Below, piece after piece: positions 52,787-61,405 of a stretch of DNA of 64,000 nt (position 1 is its first letter; the number at the start of each line of letters is the position of its first letter). The notes under the pieces are model-generated. The model did no database searches. It worked only from the letters and a program-made list of their open reading frames with translations, and was not told the DNA's origin. The position numbers were made by a program, and so were the translations under genes. The stretch is from Polaromonas glacialis (GTDB lineage Bacteria; Pseudomonadota; Gammaproteobacteria; Burkholderiales; Burkholderiaceae_C): positions 36,933 to 100,932 of the forward strand of contig NZ_KL448328.1 in assembly GCF_000709345.1 (NCBI RefSeq), in the 5' to 3' direction.

Positions 52787-53803
52787 TTAGCGCTTGGCCA
52801 CTTCGGCCAGCACCTGGTTGACCAGGTCCGCGCCGGCGCGCTTTTTGACATCCTCGATCACAGGCGCGGTTGCGCGGCGCATTTCATCGAGGGAAGCGGC
52901 AGAGATTTCGGTGTAGGTCATCTTGCCCTTGAGCTCGGCCAGGCGCTTGGACTCGTCTTGTTCGGCCAGCTTGCGCTGAAACGCAATCGTCGATGTCATG
53001 GCTTCGCGGATCGCCTTCTGGTGCTCGGGATTGAGCTGCTCGAAGGCCTTGCGGCTGGCCACCACGGCAATCAGGTCGAAAAAGTGGCCGCTGTTGGACA
53101 GGTGCTTTTGCACTTCGCCGTAACGCGCGGCCGAAATCACGGTGTAGGGATTCTCCTGGGCATCGACGACATGCTGCTCCAGCGCCGAATAGAGTTCCTT
53201 CACGTCCATGGCGACCGGATTGGCGCCCAGTGCCCGGAAGGTGTTGAGGTGGGTTTCATTGGGCTGCAGGCGCACTTTGAGTCCTTTGAGGTCGGCCATG
53301 GTCTTGATCGGACCCCGGCTGTTGGTGATGTGGCGCATGCCCAGCTCCATCCAGCCGAGCGAGACAAAACCCTTGGCTTGCAGCTTCTTGTCGATGGCAT
53401 CGCCGACAGGGCCATCAATCACGCGAAAAGCTATTTCACGGTTGGAAAATACGAAGGGCAGGCTGACCGCTTCCAGTTCGGGCGCGATTCGGGAGAGGAA
53501 GGCCGCGCCGACCCAGGTCAGTGCCAGCGTGCCAGAACGCACGGCGTCCACGTTTTCCTTGGCGCCGCCCAGTTGCATCGCCGGAAATACATCGACCTGC
53601 AGCTGGTTGTTGGTCAGCCGGGCGACTTCTTTCTTGAACACCTGCTCGACCGCCACGCTGCTCGGGTGTTCGGACGCGAAGTTGCCGGCGATCTGCAGCT
53701 TTTGCTGGGCTGCTGCCGGCGCCATGGCGCAACCGAAGGTCACGGCAGCGGCAGCGGCCATACGGGCCATCAGGGGGAGTTTGAAATGGGAGCGAAGTTT
53801 CAT
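52787..53803 (-). CDS. TRAP transporter receptor (DctP), system 1
   Basis: This is 338 residues from ATG 53803. A Sec signal peptide is cut near APAAAQQ. DctP motifs: NQLQVDVFPAMQLGGAKENVD, GLKVRLQPNETHLNTFRALGANP and YSALEQHVVDAQENPY. It lies 47 bp after the racemase-like gene. The probable ligand is a hydantoin-, dihydropyrimidine- or imide-like acid, inferred only from neighbours. Confidence 0.9.
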   Translation of the reverse strand: MKLRSHFKLPLMARMAAAAAVTFGCAMAPAAAQQKLQIAGNFASEHPSSVAVEQVFKKEVARLTNNQLQVDVFPAMQLGGAKENVDAVRSGTLALTWVGAAFLSRIAPELEAVSLPFVFSNREIAFRVIDGPVGDAIDKKLQAKGFVSLGWMELGMRHITNSRGPIKTMADLKGLKVRLQPNETHLNTFRALGANPVAMDVKELYSALEQHVVDAQENPYTVISAARYGEVQKHLSNSGHFFDLIAVVASRKAFEQLNPEHQKAIREAMTSTIAFQRKLAEQDESKRLAELKGKMTYTEISAASLDEMRRATAPVIEDVKKRAGADLVNQVLAEVAKR

Positions 53804-53850
53804 GGCGGTCTTTCGTGGCATGGAATAGAGGATGGAATAAAAGACGAAAG

Positions 53851-54597
53851 TCAGGCCGAGGGGTCCAGCAGCCGGGCAATGGCCGGCGGCAGGCCATGGT
53901 GGGGTTTGGGCGGCGGCGGTGAAAAACTGCCGCGCCGGGCCATGCCGGGCTGCAGCGCCACCAGGGTTTCGGCCTGCCGTACCGCGCTGGACACGCCATC
54001 GACCGCCGGCACCGGCAGACGGCCCTTGAGCAGCCGCGCCAGTCCGGCGAGCGGTGCGCCGGCCAGGATGATCACGTCCGTGCCGTCCTCGTCGACCGCG
54101 CGTTCGGCCAGCGCCTGCAGGGCCTGCGCATGCTCGTCCTGAACGGCGCCGATGCTGGCCAGCGGCCGGTCCAGCGCACGGATGCTGGCCAGCCGCGAGC
54201 CCAACCCGTAAGACTCGACCACTTCGCGGTACCAGGCCTGGATGCGCTGTGAAATGGCGATGATGGAAATGCGCCGTCCCAGCAAGCAGGCGCTGGTCAG
54301 CGCGGCGTCGGTCAAACCCACCACCGGAATGGGCAGCACTTCGCGCAAGGCCATCAGGCCGGGGTCGCCGAAGGCGGCAACCACCACAGCGTCATACTGC
54401 GCATGGTGCTCGGCAGCCAACTGGGCCGCCGCATAGCCGCCGATCAGCGCTTCAAAGCGAGTCTCGATGTAGGCCACCCCAAACGGCGCCGTCAGCACCT
54501 CGATGTGCGTGCCCGGCGATGCGCTGCGCTCGGCTTCGCTGCGGATCAAGGCCGACACGCTGTCCGAGATGTTCGGGTTGATGAGCAACAGTTTCAT
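53851..54597 (-). CDS. Hydantoin/Asp-Glu racemase-like protein with both Cys replaced
   Basis: This is 248 residues. MKLLLINPNISDSVSALIRS and YDAVVVAAFGDPGLMALRE mark the HyuE/racemase family. Active racemases have Cys in the second motif (..ACFGDPG) and a later LGCAGM; here they read AAFGDPG and ILAGAPLAG, so both cysteines are missing. Fold and context (4-bp overlap after the hydantoinase gene) say hydantoin racemase; the residues argue against it. Confidence 0.8.
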   Translation of the reverse strand: MKLLLINPNISDSVSALIRSEAERSASPGTHIEVLTAPFGVAYIETRFEALIGGYAAAQLAAEHHAQYDAVVVAAFGDPGLMALREVLPIPVVGLTDAALTSACLLGRRISIIAISQRIQAWYREVVESYGLGSRLASIRALDRPLASIGAVQDEHAQALQALAERAVDEDGTDVIILAGAPLAGLARLLKGRLPVPAVDGVSSAVRQAETLVALQPGMARRGSFSPPPPKPHHGLPPAIARLLDPSA

Positions 54598-56027
54598 GCG
54601 CGGCCTCCCGGCTGGCGCGGCATCAGGGACGGCGCGCCCCGGCTCAGAAACTGGCCGCTACCGGCACGACCGTGGAATTCCTGGCCATCCCACACCACCT
54701 CGCCGCGCGAGAGCGTGAGGCCAGGCCAGGCTTTCAGCGCCATGCCTTCGTAGGGCGTGTGGTCCACCGCATGGTGCAGCTGGGTGTTGCGCAGCACCAG
54801 GTCGCGCTCGTCCCAGATCACCAGGTCGGCATCGGAACCGATGGCAATCGTGCCCTTGCGCGGATGCAGACCGTAGGCCTTGGCCGGGTTGGTCGCGGTC
54901 AGTTCGACAAACTTCTGCAGCGTGATGCGCCCGCCGAGCACGCCTTCGGAATACAGCAGTGCCATGCGGGTTTCGATACCCGCCAGGCCGTTCGGAATAT
55001 GACGGAATTCGACCTCGCTGCCGCCGGGCTTCTTGCCTTCGCTGCCGTCGTAGTTGAAGGGCGCATGGTCGGACGAAAACAGCGTGAACAGGCCATCGTT
55101 GAGGCCGTTCCAGATGATCTCCTGGTTGGCCTTGTCCCGTGGCGGCGGGCTGCAGATGCAGCGGGCGCCCTGGTAACTGTCATCGATTCCCAAGTCCTCG
55201 GCGGTCAGGAACAGGTACTGCGGACAGGTTTCGGCAAAAACCTGAAGCCCGTGGCTACGAGCCCATCGGATCTGCTCAATCGCCTCGCGGCCGGAAACAT
55301 GAACGATCAGGATCGGCACATCCACCAGTTCGGCCAGGGCGATGGCCCGATGCGTGGCCTCGCGCTCCACCAGCATTGGCCGCGCATGCGCATGAAAGCG
55401 CGGCGCGGTACGCCCGCCCGCTTCCAGCCGCCGGGTCAGCCATTCGATGCAGTCGGCATTCTCGGCATGGATCATCGCCATGGCGCCGTGCTGGCGCGCC
55501 ACATCGAGCACATCGAGGATCTGGCCATCGTCGAGCTTCAAGTCGTCATACGTCATGTAGATCTTGAACGAGGTGTAGCCCTCGGCAATCAGCGCCGGCA
55601 ACTCCTCCGTCAAGACCTGCGCGGTCGGGTCGCTGACGATCAGGTGGAAGGAATAGTCGATATGGGCGCGGCCATCGGCCCGCCGGTGGTAGTCGTCGAC
55701 GGCCGCCCGCAGCGACTGTCCTTTTTCCTGGGCTGCGAAGGAAATCACGGTCGTCGTGCCGCCGCAGGCCGCCGCACGCGTGCCGGTGTTGAAGTCATCG
55801 GCCATGCGCACCGGCGGCGCCATCGGCTGGTCAAGGTGGCAGTGGGCATCGACACCGCCTGGGGTGACCGTGCGGCCGGCGGCATCAATTTTTTTTTTGC
55901 CCGCGCCCAGATTCGTTCCTAACTGAACAATCCGTCCACCAGTGATACCGATATCTGCGCTAAAGGTATCGCTGGCCGTGGCGATGCGTGCATGTCGGAT
56001 GACCAGATCAAAGGCTGTATCAATCAT
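54594..56027 (-). CDS. D-hydantoinase/dihydropyrimidinase
   Basis: This is 477 residues from ATG 56027; a longer frame to 56087 has no site. The binuclear zinc site is visible: GGVDAHCHLDQPM (His62, His64), carboxylated Lys155 in TSFKIYMTYDD, then MIHAEN, LIVHVSG and FSSDHAPFNYDG (Asp). It opens hydantoin or dihydropyrimidine rings to N-carbamoyl acids. It is first in the long operon and overlaps the racemase-like gene by 4 bp. Its 5' side faces the AMDase-like gene across a dyad-rich promoter. Confidence 0.92.
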   Translation of the reverse strand: MIDTAFDLVIRHARIATASDTFSADIGITGGRIVQLGTNLGAGKKKIDAAGRTVTPGGVDAHCHLDQPMAPPVRMADDFNTGTRAAACGGTTTVISFAAQEKGQSLRAAVDDYHRRADGRAHIDYSFHLIVSDPTAQVLTEELPALIAEGYTSFKIYMTYDDLKLDDGQILDVLDVARQHGAMAMIHAENADCIEWLTRRLEAGGRTAPRFHAHARPMLVEREATHRAIALAELVDVPILIVHVSGREAIEQIRWARSHGLQVFAETCPQYLFLTAEDLGIDDSYQGARCICSPPPRDKANQEIIWNGLNDGLFTLFSSDHAPFNYDGSEGKKPGGSEVEFRHIPNGLAGIETRMALLYSEGVLGGRITLQKFVELTATNPAKAYGLHPRKGTIAIGSDADLVIWDERDLVLRNTQLHHAVDHTPYEGMALKAWPGLTLSRGEVVWDGQEFHGRAGSGQFLSRGAPSLMPRQPGGRA

Positions 56028-56086
56028 GCCAGTACCCTGGATGCACCAAAATGGTGAAATTTGGTTAACTTCAATGAAAACATGCA

Positions 56087-56257
56087 TGTTGACAATATCT
56101 TGTTAAGTTTGTTTTGGTGCATCATGATGTGTATGGCAAAGATTGAGATAGCTAGAGCAAATTCTGGGCCTGTTTCACTCAAACACGATTTGTGAACGAC
56201 AATTCATGCTAACGTGATAGTTAATATTCAATCTTAGTGTTTACACTATTGTCAACA
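56087..56257. promoter_or_regulatory. Long-range inverted pair of 10-bp sites in the divergent promoter
   Basis: TGTTGACAAT (56087-56096) and ATTGTCAACA (56248-56257) are exact inverted copies about 160 bp apart. AGTGT-TT-ACACT (56236-56247) adjoins the second. Both copies contain TTGACA-type -35 sequence. The layout would allow a regulator, probably the GntR at 57181, to bridge both promoters. Confidence 0.5.
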
Positions 56258-56269
56258 TTTGCAGCAAAA

Positions 56270-56299
56270 CTTGTAATAAGGCAATGGCCTTATTACAAG
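56270..56299 (+). promoter_or_regulatory. 13-bp perfect hairpin ahead of the AMDase-like gene
   Basis: CTTGTAATAAGGC-AATG-GCCTTATTACAAG is a flawless 13-bp inverted repeat, followed by CCTTCCTTTTTATT and then the ribosome site of the gene at 56325. It could be an intrinsic terminator/attenuator in the leader or a GntR operator (TTGTAA arms resemble FadR-type half-sites). Confidence 0.6.
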
Positions 56300-56324
56300 C
56301 CTTCCTTTTTATTCGGAGCTTGCC

Positions 56325-57050
56325 TTGACCCCACCCGTTCGCCTTGGTGTGCTGACACCGTCATCTAACACAGCGCTGGAGCCGCTGACCAGTGCCATCG
56401 TCGCCAGTATTCCTGGCGTGACGGCCCATTTTTCGCGTTTCAGGGTGACGGAGATATCGCTAAAGACACAGGCGCTCGAGCAGTTTGACGACAGCAAGAT
56501 CCTGGCCGCTGCCGAGTTGCTGGCCGATGCAAAAGTCGATGTGATTGGCTGGAGCGGTACGTCCTCGGGCTGGCTGGGCTTTGATGCGGATGTCCGGATG
56601 TGCGAGCGCATTCACCAGCACACCGGTATCCCGGCCACCACGGCGGTGCTGGCCTTGAACGAACTGCTGGCGCTGCGCGGCATCAAACGGTTGGCGCTGG
56701 TGACGCCTTACACGGCTGATGTGCAGCAGCGCATCATCGGCAACTACCGCGCCCTGGGTATTGAAGTGGTCGCTGAACGCCACCTGGGCATCAGTGTCAA
56801 CCACGACTTTGCGCTGGTCGAACCTGAAGCGCTAGGCGCACTGATGAGGCAGGTTTCTACGGCGCAACCCCAAGCCCTCACTACCTTCTGCACCAACTTG
56901 CATGCAGCCAGTTTGGCTGAGGAAATTGAAGCCAGCCTTGCCATTCCTTTGCTCGACACTGTCAGCACCACGGTTTGGGGCATGCTGCGCAAGGTGGGCG
57001 TCGATCCGGCTGGCGTGCGCGGCTGGGGCCAGCTTTACGGCTGGCGCTAA
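56325..57050 (+). CDS. AMDase/maleate isomerase-like Asp/Glu racemase-superfamily enzyme
   Basis: This is 241 residues from TTG 56325 with GGAG 7 bp upstream; there is no usable ATG. RLGVLTPSSNTALEPLTSAI is the superfamily start. The first catalytic position reads IGWSGTSSGWLG (no Cys), the second TFCTNLHAAS (Cys present). One-Cys members include arylmalonate decarboxylase; two-Cys members are maleate isomerases. So a decarboxylase or one-base isomerase is likely. It is transcribed with the GntR gene, away from the hydantoinase operon. Confidence 0.82.
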   Translation: MTPPVRLGVLTPSSNTALEPLTSAIVASIPGVTAHFSRFRVTEISLKTQALEQFDDSKILAAAELLADAKVDVIGWSGTSSGWLGFDADVRMCERIHQHTGIPATTAVLALNELLALRGIKRLALVTPYTADVQQRIIGNYRALGIEVVAERHLGISVNHDFALVEPEALGALMRQVSTAQPQALTTFCTNLHAASLAEEIEASLAIPLLDTVSTTVWGMLRKVGVDPAGVRGWGQLYGWR

Positions 57051-57180
57051 ATGTCTTTCAATACGCAACAAACGGCTTGATAAACTCCTTGCGGATCGCG
57101 TCGATGTCGACCCGCCTGCCGACGTCCTGGTATTTGTGCCAGTTGGCATCAGTCTATTGCTTCCAACAAATAGTTTAAAT

Positions 57181-57894
57181 ATGGCCCGCACAGCGCAAAA
57201 AACACCCCCCGTGGTTCATCTTGAGCGCGAAACTGCGAATGACGGTATTTACGAAAAAATCTACGGTGCCATCGTCGAGCATCGTCTGCACCCAGGCACC
57301 AAGCTGGGCGAAGACCGTCTGGCCAACATCTTTGGTGTGAGCCGCGCGCGGGTACGCGAAGTGCTCGGGCGCTTAGCACATGAGCAGATCGTCAACCTCT
57401 ATCCGCAACGCGGTGCCTTTGTGGCCCAGCCTTCGCCAGAGCAGGCCCTTGATGTGTTCGAGGCACGGCGATTGATAGAGCCTGCGCTGCTGCGCCGCCT
57501 GATCCACACCTTGACCAACGACAAAGTGGCGCGCTTGCGCCAGCACCAGGAACTCGAAATCGATGCGCGGCGGCGCGACGACAAGCGGGCGATGGTTCGC
57601 CTGACCGGCGAGTTTCACCAGTTGTTGGCTGAACTGGCTGGAAATGCTCCTTTGACACGCAGCATGCGCGAACTGACGACCCTGACTTGTCTGATCATCA
57701 TTTTGTACGATGCACCGACTGCTTCCAGTTGTCGCGCTGATGAGCATTCTGAAATCATCGATGCTGTGACTAAACGAGATGCGGCGCGTGCTGAACGCCT
57801 GATGCTGGAGCATCTCGATCACATCGAACGCAGCTTGAAACTCGACAGTTCAACCGAAGCAGTGGATCTGGAAGCGTTGTTCGGGTCCTCTTGA
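57181..57894 (+). CDS. GntR/FadR-family (FCD) regulator
   Basis: This is 237 residues. The winged HTH spans about 20-80 (LHPGTKLGEDRLANIFGVSR, VREVLGRLAHEQIV) and the FCD effector domain has FEARRLIEPALLRRLI and EHSEIIDAVTKRDAARAERL. ATG 57181 is chosen as it gives the normal length; no strong site precedes it. The 130 bp between it and the AMDase-like gene hold nothing else. It probably controls the hydantoinase operon and its own unit. Confidence 0.88.
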   Translation: MARTAQKTPPVVHLERETANDGIYEKIYGAIVEHRLHPGTKLGEDRLANIFGVSRARVREVLGRLAHEQIVNLYPQRGAFVAQPSPEQALDVFEARRLIEPALLRRLIHTLTNDKVARLRQHQELEIDARRRDDKRAMVRLTGEFHQLLAELAGNAPLTRSMRELTTLTCLIIILYDAPTASSCRADEHSEIIDAVTKRDAARAERLMLEHLDHIERSLKLDSSTEAVDLEALFGSS

Positions 57895-58019
57895 TCCGGC
57901 CATTTAAAGTCCGGATCTTTTGTGCTTTCGTTGCAGTCATCGATGTGGATTTTGGCTCATATCAAGGAAAGTCAACAAGCTCTTCACCATTTGAATGCTG
58001 TTGTGCTCCCCCCCCCACG

Positions 58020-58192
58020 GGATCGATCGTCAGGGATAACTTGCCAGACTTCTTTGCGCGGTAAATCACAATCGCGGCCAATTCAGTCAGCACGATCGCG
58101 TCATCATTGATCGCTGGAATCTGCTAGAAAGGCAATTGCATTGCTTCAAGCGCCCAGAGAATCCGCAAGTCCAGCGTGTTTCCACGCGCCAT
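58020..58192 (-). pseudogene. Glutathione S-transferase N-terminal fragment with internal deletion
   Basis: From ATG 58192 the frame reads LDLRILWALEAMQLPF, the start of a GST thioredoxin-like domain, then TAG, then in the same frame QIPAINDDAIVLTELAAIV and YRAKKSGKL, which match the conserved P-A-L..L-T-E-S-x-A-I helix. About 30 residues between are missing. No C-terminal domain follows. The rest of 57895-58340 is noncoding. Confidence 0.65.
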
Positions 58193-58340
58193 AACGTTCA
58201 CGCGGGAATTCATGGACTTCTTTAAGCATGGAAATAGCCGGTTTGGTTGGGCAGGGATCGGTTAATTTAATGCGGGTGCGCCATAGGCAAGGCTTGGTGC
58301 TTCAGCCGCAGGCCACACAACATCACGCTGAGCTGCGCGT

Positions 58341-58973
58341 CTACAGTGACATCGACGGCCGCTGGGCCATCGCCGCCCGCCAGCGCTGCAGGTGCGGGTG
58401 TTGTTCGCCGGGCTTGATTCTCACTACGCGTGCAAAGTCCAGGGCCACCACCGCAGTGATGTCGGCCACGCTGAAACGGTCGGTGGCGATGAAGTCCCGG
58501 TCAGAGAGGCGTTCGTTGAGCATGACAAGGAACTGCTGCACCCTTACCAAGCCGCGTTGCGCCAGCTCGGGAATCTGCGGGTAGTTCATCTGCCCGGGCA
58601 GCGCCCGGTTGGCCATGGCCGGCGCACTGTTGCGCAGTGCTTCGGCGACGGCCAGCAGCCCTTCGAACTCGACGCGCCAGTTCCAGCTGGCGATTTCTGC
58701 TTTTTCGTCCGGGGTGGTGCCCAGCAGCGGAGGCTCTGGGTAACGAGCCTCCAGGTAGGCCGTGATCGCCGCATTGTCGGTCAGCATGGCCCCCTCCCCC
58801 GTGCGCAACGCTGGGACCGTGCACTGCGGATTGATTTGTTGGTAGGCGACGCTCAATTGTTCGGAATTCCTCAGGTCCACCTGGACCGTCTCATGGGAAA
58901 TCCCTTTTTCGGCGAGCAAAATGCGGACGCGGCGCGGGCTGGGCGCGGTGGCGCAGTCGTACAGGGTGATCAT
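58341..58973 (-). CDS. Glutathione S-transferase
   Basis: This is 210 residues. The thioredoxin-like domain starts MITLYDCATAPSPRRVRILL, with CTVPALRTGEG (cis-Pro), LTDNAAITAYLEARYP and a helical C-terminal domain with FSVADITAVVALDFARV. It conjugates glutathione to electrophiles or acts on aromatic intermediates. It lies 45 bp after the YghU-like gene in the same direction, so the two are likely co-transcribed. Confidence 0.9.
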   Translation of the reverse strand: MITLYDCATAPSPRRVRILLAEKGISHETVQVDLRNSEQLSVAYQQINPQCTVPALRTGEGAMLTDNAAITAYLEARYPEPPLLGTTPDEKAEIASWNWRVEFEGLLAVAEALRNSAPAMANRALPGQMNYPQIPELAQRGLVRVQQFLVMLNERLSDRDFIATDRFSVADITAVVALDFARVVRIKPGEQHPHLQRWRAAMAQRPSMSL

Positions 58974-59018
58974 GGTTCAGTTCCGGTTGGAGCTCAGGAC
59001 AGGCAAGCCAACTGAGCC

Positions 59019-59894
59019 TCAAACTGGCGCAGCCAGCTTGTCCTGGGTCTGGGTGTCAAAGTCGCCGGCTTCATGGCGCTCATGCAATTGGCTGGACAGC
59101 GCGCCCATGGTGCGGTTGACCATGCGGCCGCGCTGGGCGGCCGGACGCTGGGCAATCTGGTCCGTCCAGCGCAGCACATGGCGGTACGCCTGAACCTGCA
59201 GGAATTCACCCGCTTCGTACAGCTGGCCCTTGACCAGCGTGCCGTACCAGGGCCACACCGCCATGTCGGCCACGGTGTACTCGTCCCCCGCCAAATAGGC
59301 ACTTTCGGCGAGCCGACGGTCGAGCACGTCAAGCTGGCGCTTGACCTCCATCGCGTACCGATCGATCGCGTACTCTATTTTTGTGGGCGCGTAAGCGTAG
59401 AAATGACCAAACCCCCCGCCCAGAAAAGGCGCACTGCCCATCTGCCAGAACAGCCACGACAGGCATTCGGCGCGCCTGGGCCCGTCCGCGGGAAGAAAGG
59501 CGCCGAATTTCTCGGCAAGGTACAGCAAGATCGCCCCGGACTCAAACACCCGAACCGGCGCCGGTCCGCTGCGGTCCACCAACGCCGGGATCTTGGAATT
59601 GGGATTGGCTGAAACAAAACCGCTGCCGAACTGGTCGCCCTCCTGGATGCGGATGAGCCAGGCGTCGTACTCGGCGCCCGTGTGCCCTGCGGCCAGCAGT
59701 TCTTCAAGCATCACCGTCACCTTGACGCCGTTGGGCGTGCCCAGTGAATAAAGCTGCAGCGGATGGCGCCCGATCGGGAGCTCCTTGTCATGGGTGGGGC
59801 CTGCGGTCGGTCGGTTGATGCTGGCAAAGCGGCCACCGCTTTCCTTGGCATGAGTCCAGACATGGGGCGGCGTGTAAGAGGATGAGTTGTCCAT
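59019..59894 (-). CDS. yghU: YghU-like glutathione-dependent disulfide oxidoreductase
   Basis: This is 291 residues from ATG 59894, where alignment with YghU begins (YTPPHVWTHAKESGGRFASINRP). Conserved YghU text includes GRHPLQLYSLGTPNGVKV, TGAEYDAWLIRI, NPNSKIPALVD and FGHFYAYAP. The frame remains open 30 codons upstream without a site. Members of this Nu-class GST family reduce disulfides and organic peroxides with two bound GSH. It heads a short GST operon. Confidence 0.85.
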   Translation of the reverse strand: MDNSSSYTPPHVWTHAKESGGRFASINRPTAGPTHDKELPIGRHPLQLYSLGTPNGVKVTVMLEELLAAGHTGAEYDAWLIRIQEGDQFGSGFVSANPNSKIPALVDRSGPAPVRVFESGAILLYLAEKFGAFLPADGPRRAECLSWLFWQMGSAPFLGGGFGHFYAYAPTKIEYAIDRYAMEVKRQLDVLDRRLAESAYLAGDEYTVADMAVWPWYGTLVKGQLYEAGEFLQVQAYRHVLRWTDQIAQRPAAQRGRMVNRTMGALSSQLHERHEAGDFDTQTQDKLAAPV

Positions 59895-60127
59895 GGGGAA
59901 GGTAGTTTGTCGTGATGAAAACTTGTGGGGCCAGGGTTTCAGGCGCATGGTACGCAGATCGCGGTCCATTGAAGTTTGATCCATGCTGGCGATGCTGGCT
60001 GTCCCCGCTTCAAAGGACTGGAATTCTTACGCTGAGCCGATCTTGCGGCTTGCATGGAGGTGCAACAGAAAATCGACAATAGGGACAATGGTGCTTGGAC
60101 GCCAACCTGCATAGGCTCTTCAAGGTA

Positions 60128-60161
60128 AAAAGGCTTCAACACCGAAGTTTCGAAGCCTTTT
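60128..60161. terminator. Rho-independent terminator, probably bidirectional
   Basis: AAAAGGCTTC...GAAGCCTTTT is a perfect 10-bp stem with a 14-base loop that itself contains a small dyad. On the minus strand it ends in TTTTT and lies 74 bp downstream of the glycine-rich RNA-binding protein gene. Confidence 0.75.
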
Positions 60162-60234
60162 GTGCCTTGCTCAGCGCAAGGCCAGGGCAGCCGGTAGCAA
60201 GCAGCATCGTTGCCGTTGACCGGGTGTGCAGGGT

Positions 60235-60735
60235 TTAATAACCGCCGCGACCACCACCACCACCACCACCACCACCGTAGCCATCGCCGCCAGAACGATC
60301 GCCACCGCCATAGCCGCCGCCACCCGAACGGCCACCGCCGCCATAGCCGCCGCCACCCGAACGGCCACCGCCGCCATAGCCGCCGCCAACACCAGAGCGA
60401 TCGCCGCCACCGCCACCATAACCGCCTCCGCCAGAACGATCGCCACCGCCCCCACCGCCGAAGCCGCCGGTGCGTGGAGGACGTGCCTCCATCGGACGGG
60501 CTTCGTTCACGGTGATACTGCGCCCGCCCAGAGGCTGGCCGTTCATGCCGCTGATGGCCGCTTGCGCTTGGGCATCATTAGCCATCTCGACAAAGCCAAA
60601 GCCTTTGGAGCGACCCGTGTCACGCTCCATCATGACCTTGGCGCTGGTGACCGCGCCAAATTGACCGAAAGACTGTTGCAGGTCTTCGTCACGCACCGTG
60701 TAAGGCAGGTTGCCGACGTATAGTTTGTTGCCCAT
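60235..60735 (-). CDS. Glycine-rich RRM RNA-binding protein
   Basis: This is 166 residues from ATG 60735 (AGGAATTCCC upstream). One RRM: NKLYVGNLPYTVRDEDLQQSF with RNP2 and GRSKGFGFVEMANDAQAQAA with RNP1. From about residue 88 the protein is a Gly-rich tail of repeats GGGGYGGG/GGDRSGG and ends GRGGY. Such proteins are cold- or stress-induced RNA chaperones in betaproteobacteria. A strong terminator follows. Confidence 0.92.
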   Translation of the reverse strand: MGNKLYVGNLPYTVRDEDLQQSFGQFGAVTSAKVMMERDTGRSKGFGFVEMANDAQAQAAISGMNGQPLGGRSITVNEARPMEARPPRTGGFGGGGGGDRSGGGGYGGGGGDRSGVGGGYGGGGRSGGGGYGGGGRSGGGGYGGGDRSGGDGYGGGGGGGGGRGGY

Positions 60736-61405
60736 GAAGGGAATTCCTCGAAAAACACAAAAACAAAAGCGATGGGGTCTAGAGAGCACAACACAGAACA
60801 AAAGTAGCGCTGTCGCCTGCGAAACGGACCGATCGCCTAGCGCTGTGCGAATGCTTTGGCACCCGCACAGTTGAAATTATGCGTCAGCCCAGCTCGGGGC
60901 CATTGCCTTCTTGGCGCGCAACACGCGTGTCCAGCGGTAGAAATGCACCGTCCAGCCGAAATGATTCAGTATCCCGTTTTTCCATCCCGTTCACCATCGC
61001 TACCGACCTAGCTGTCCATGAACGTTCAGCGCCGTCCTCGGCGCGCACATGGCCTTGCGCCCCGGGATGGATCTGAGGGTTTACGCAGCAGCGTCTGGAC
61101 GTGCCTGGCAGTTCACTCCGGCATCACTGACCCATTTGCCTGACCCACTCGCCTGATCCACTGGCACGGCGAACATACAAAATCCCGCGTGATGAACGGC
61201 CTTGGGGACTCGATGGCTCCAGCAGGACGCCAGGTGGCTGCCAAGCGTAGAAGCTCTTTTCAACAGTGCCCGGGAAGATGGCAGGCTTCTTAGCCGGCCA
61301 TGGCCAAAAGCAGCGCCATGAACTGGCTACACTGAACTTTCAGCGCTGCGCCTGGTGTTTGAGGCGCAGACGTTCATTGCTTTTTTTGTTGAGGATTCAT
61401 CACCC
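60736..61405. other. Leader of the RRM gene and noncoding region
   Basis: TAGCGCTGT occurs twice, at 60805-60813 and 60838-60846 (33 bp apart), in the upstream region of the RRM gene and could be a paired site. Short frames (60879-61076, 61081-61263) have no family match or ribosome site. I see no other gene. Confidence 0.3.

Noticed and set aside
54672..55922. 416-codon plus-strand frame
   Set aside because: It is antisense to the hydantoinase with complete zinc-site motifs.
60210..60723. Long His- or Thr/Ala-rich frames on the plus strand
   Set aside because: They are the complement of the Gly-rich tail of the RRM protein; low-complexity artefacts.
61081..61263. 60-codon minus-strand frame between the RRM and UspA genes
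   Set aside because: No ribosome site, no family resemblance and a repetitive TGACCCA-like composition.
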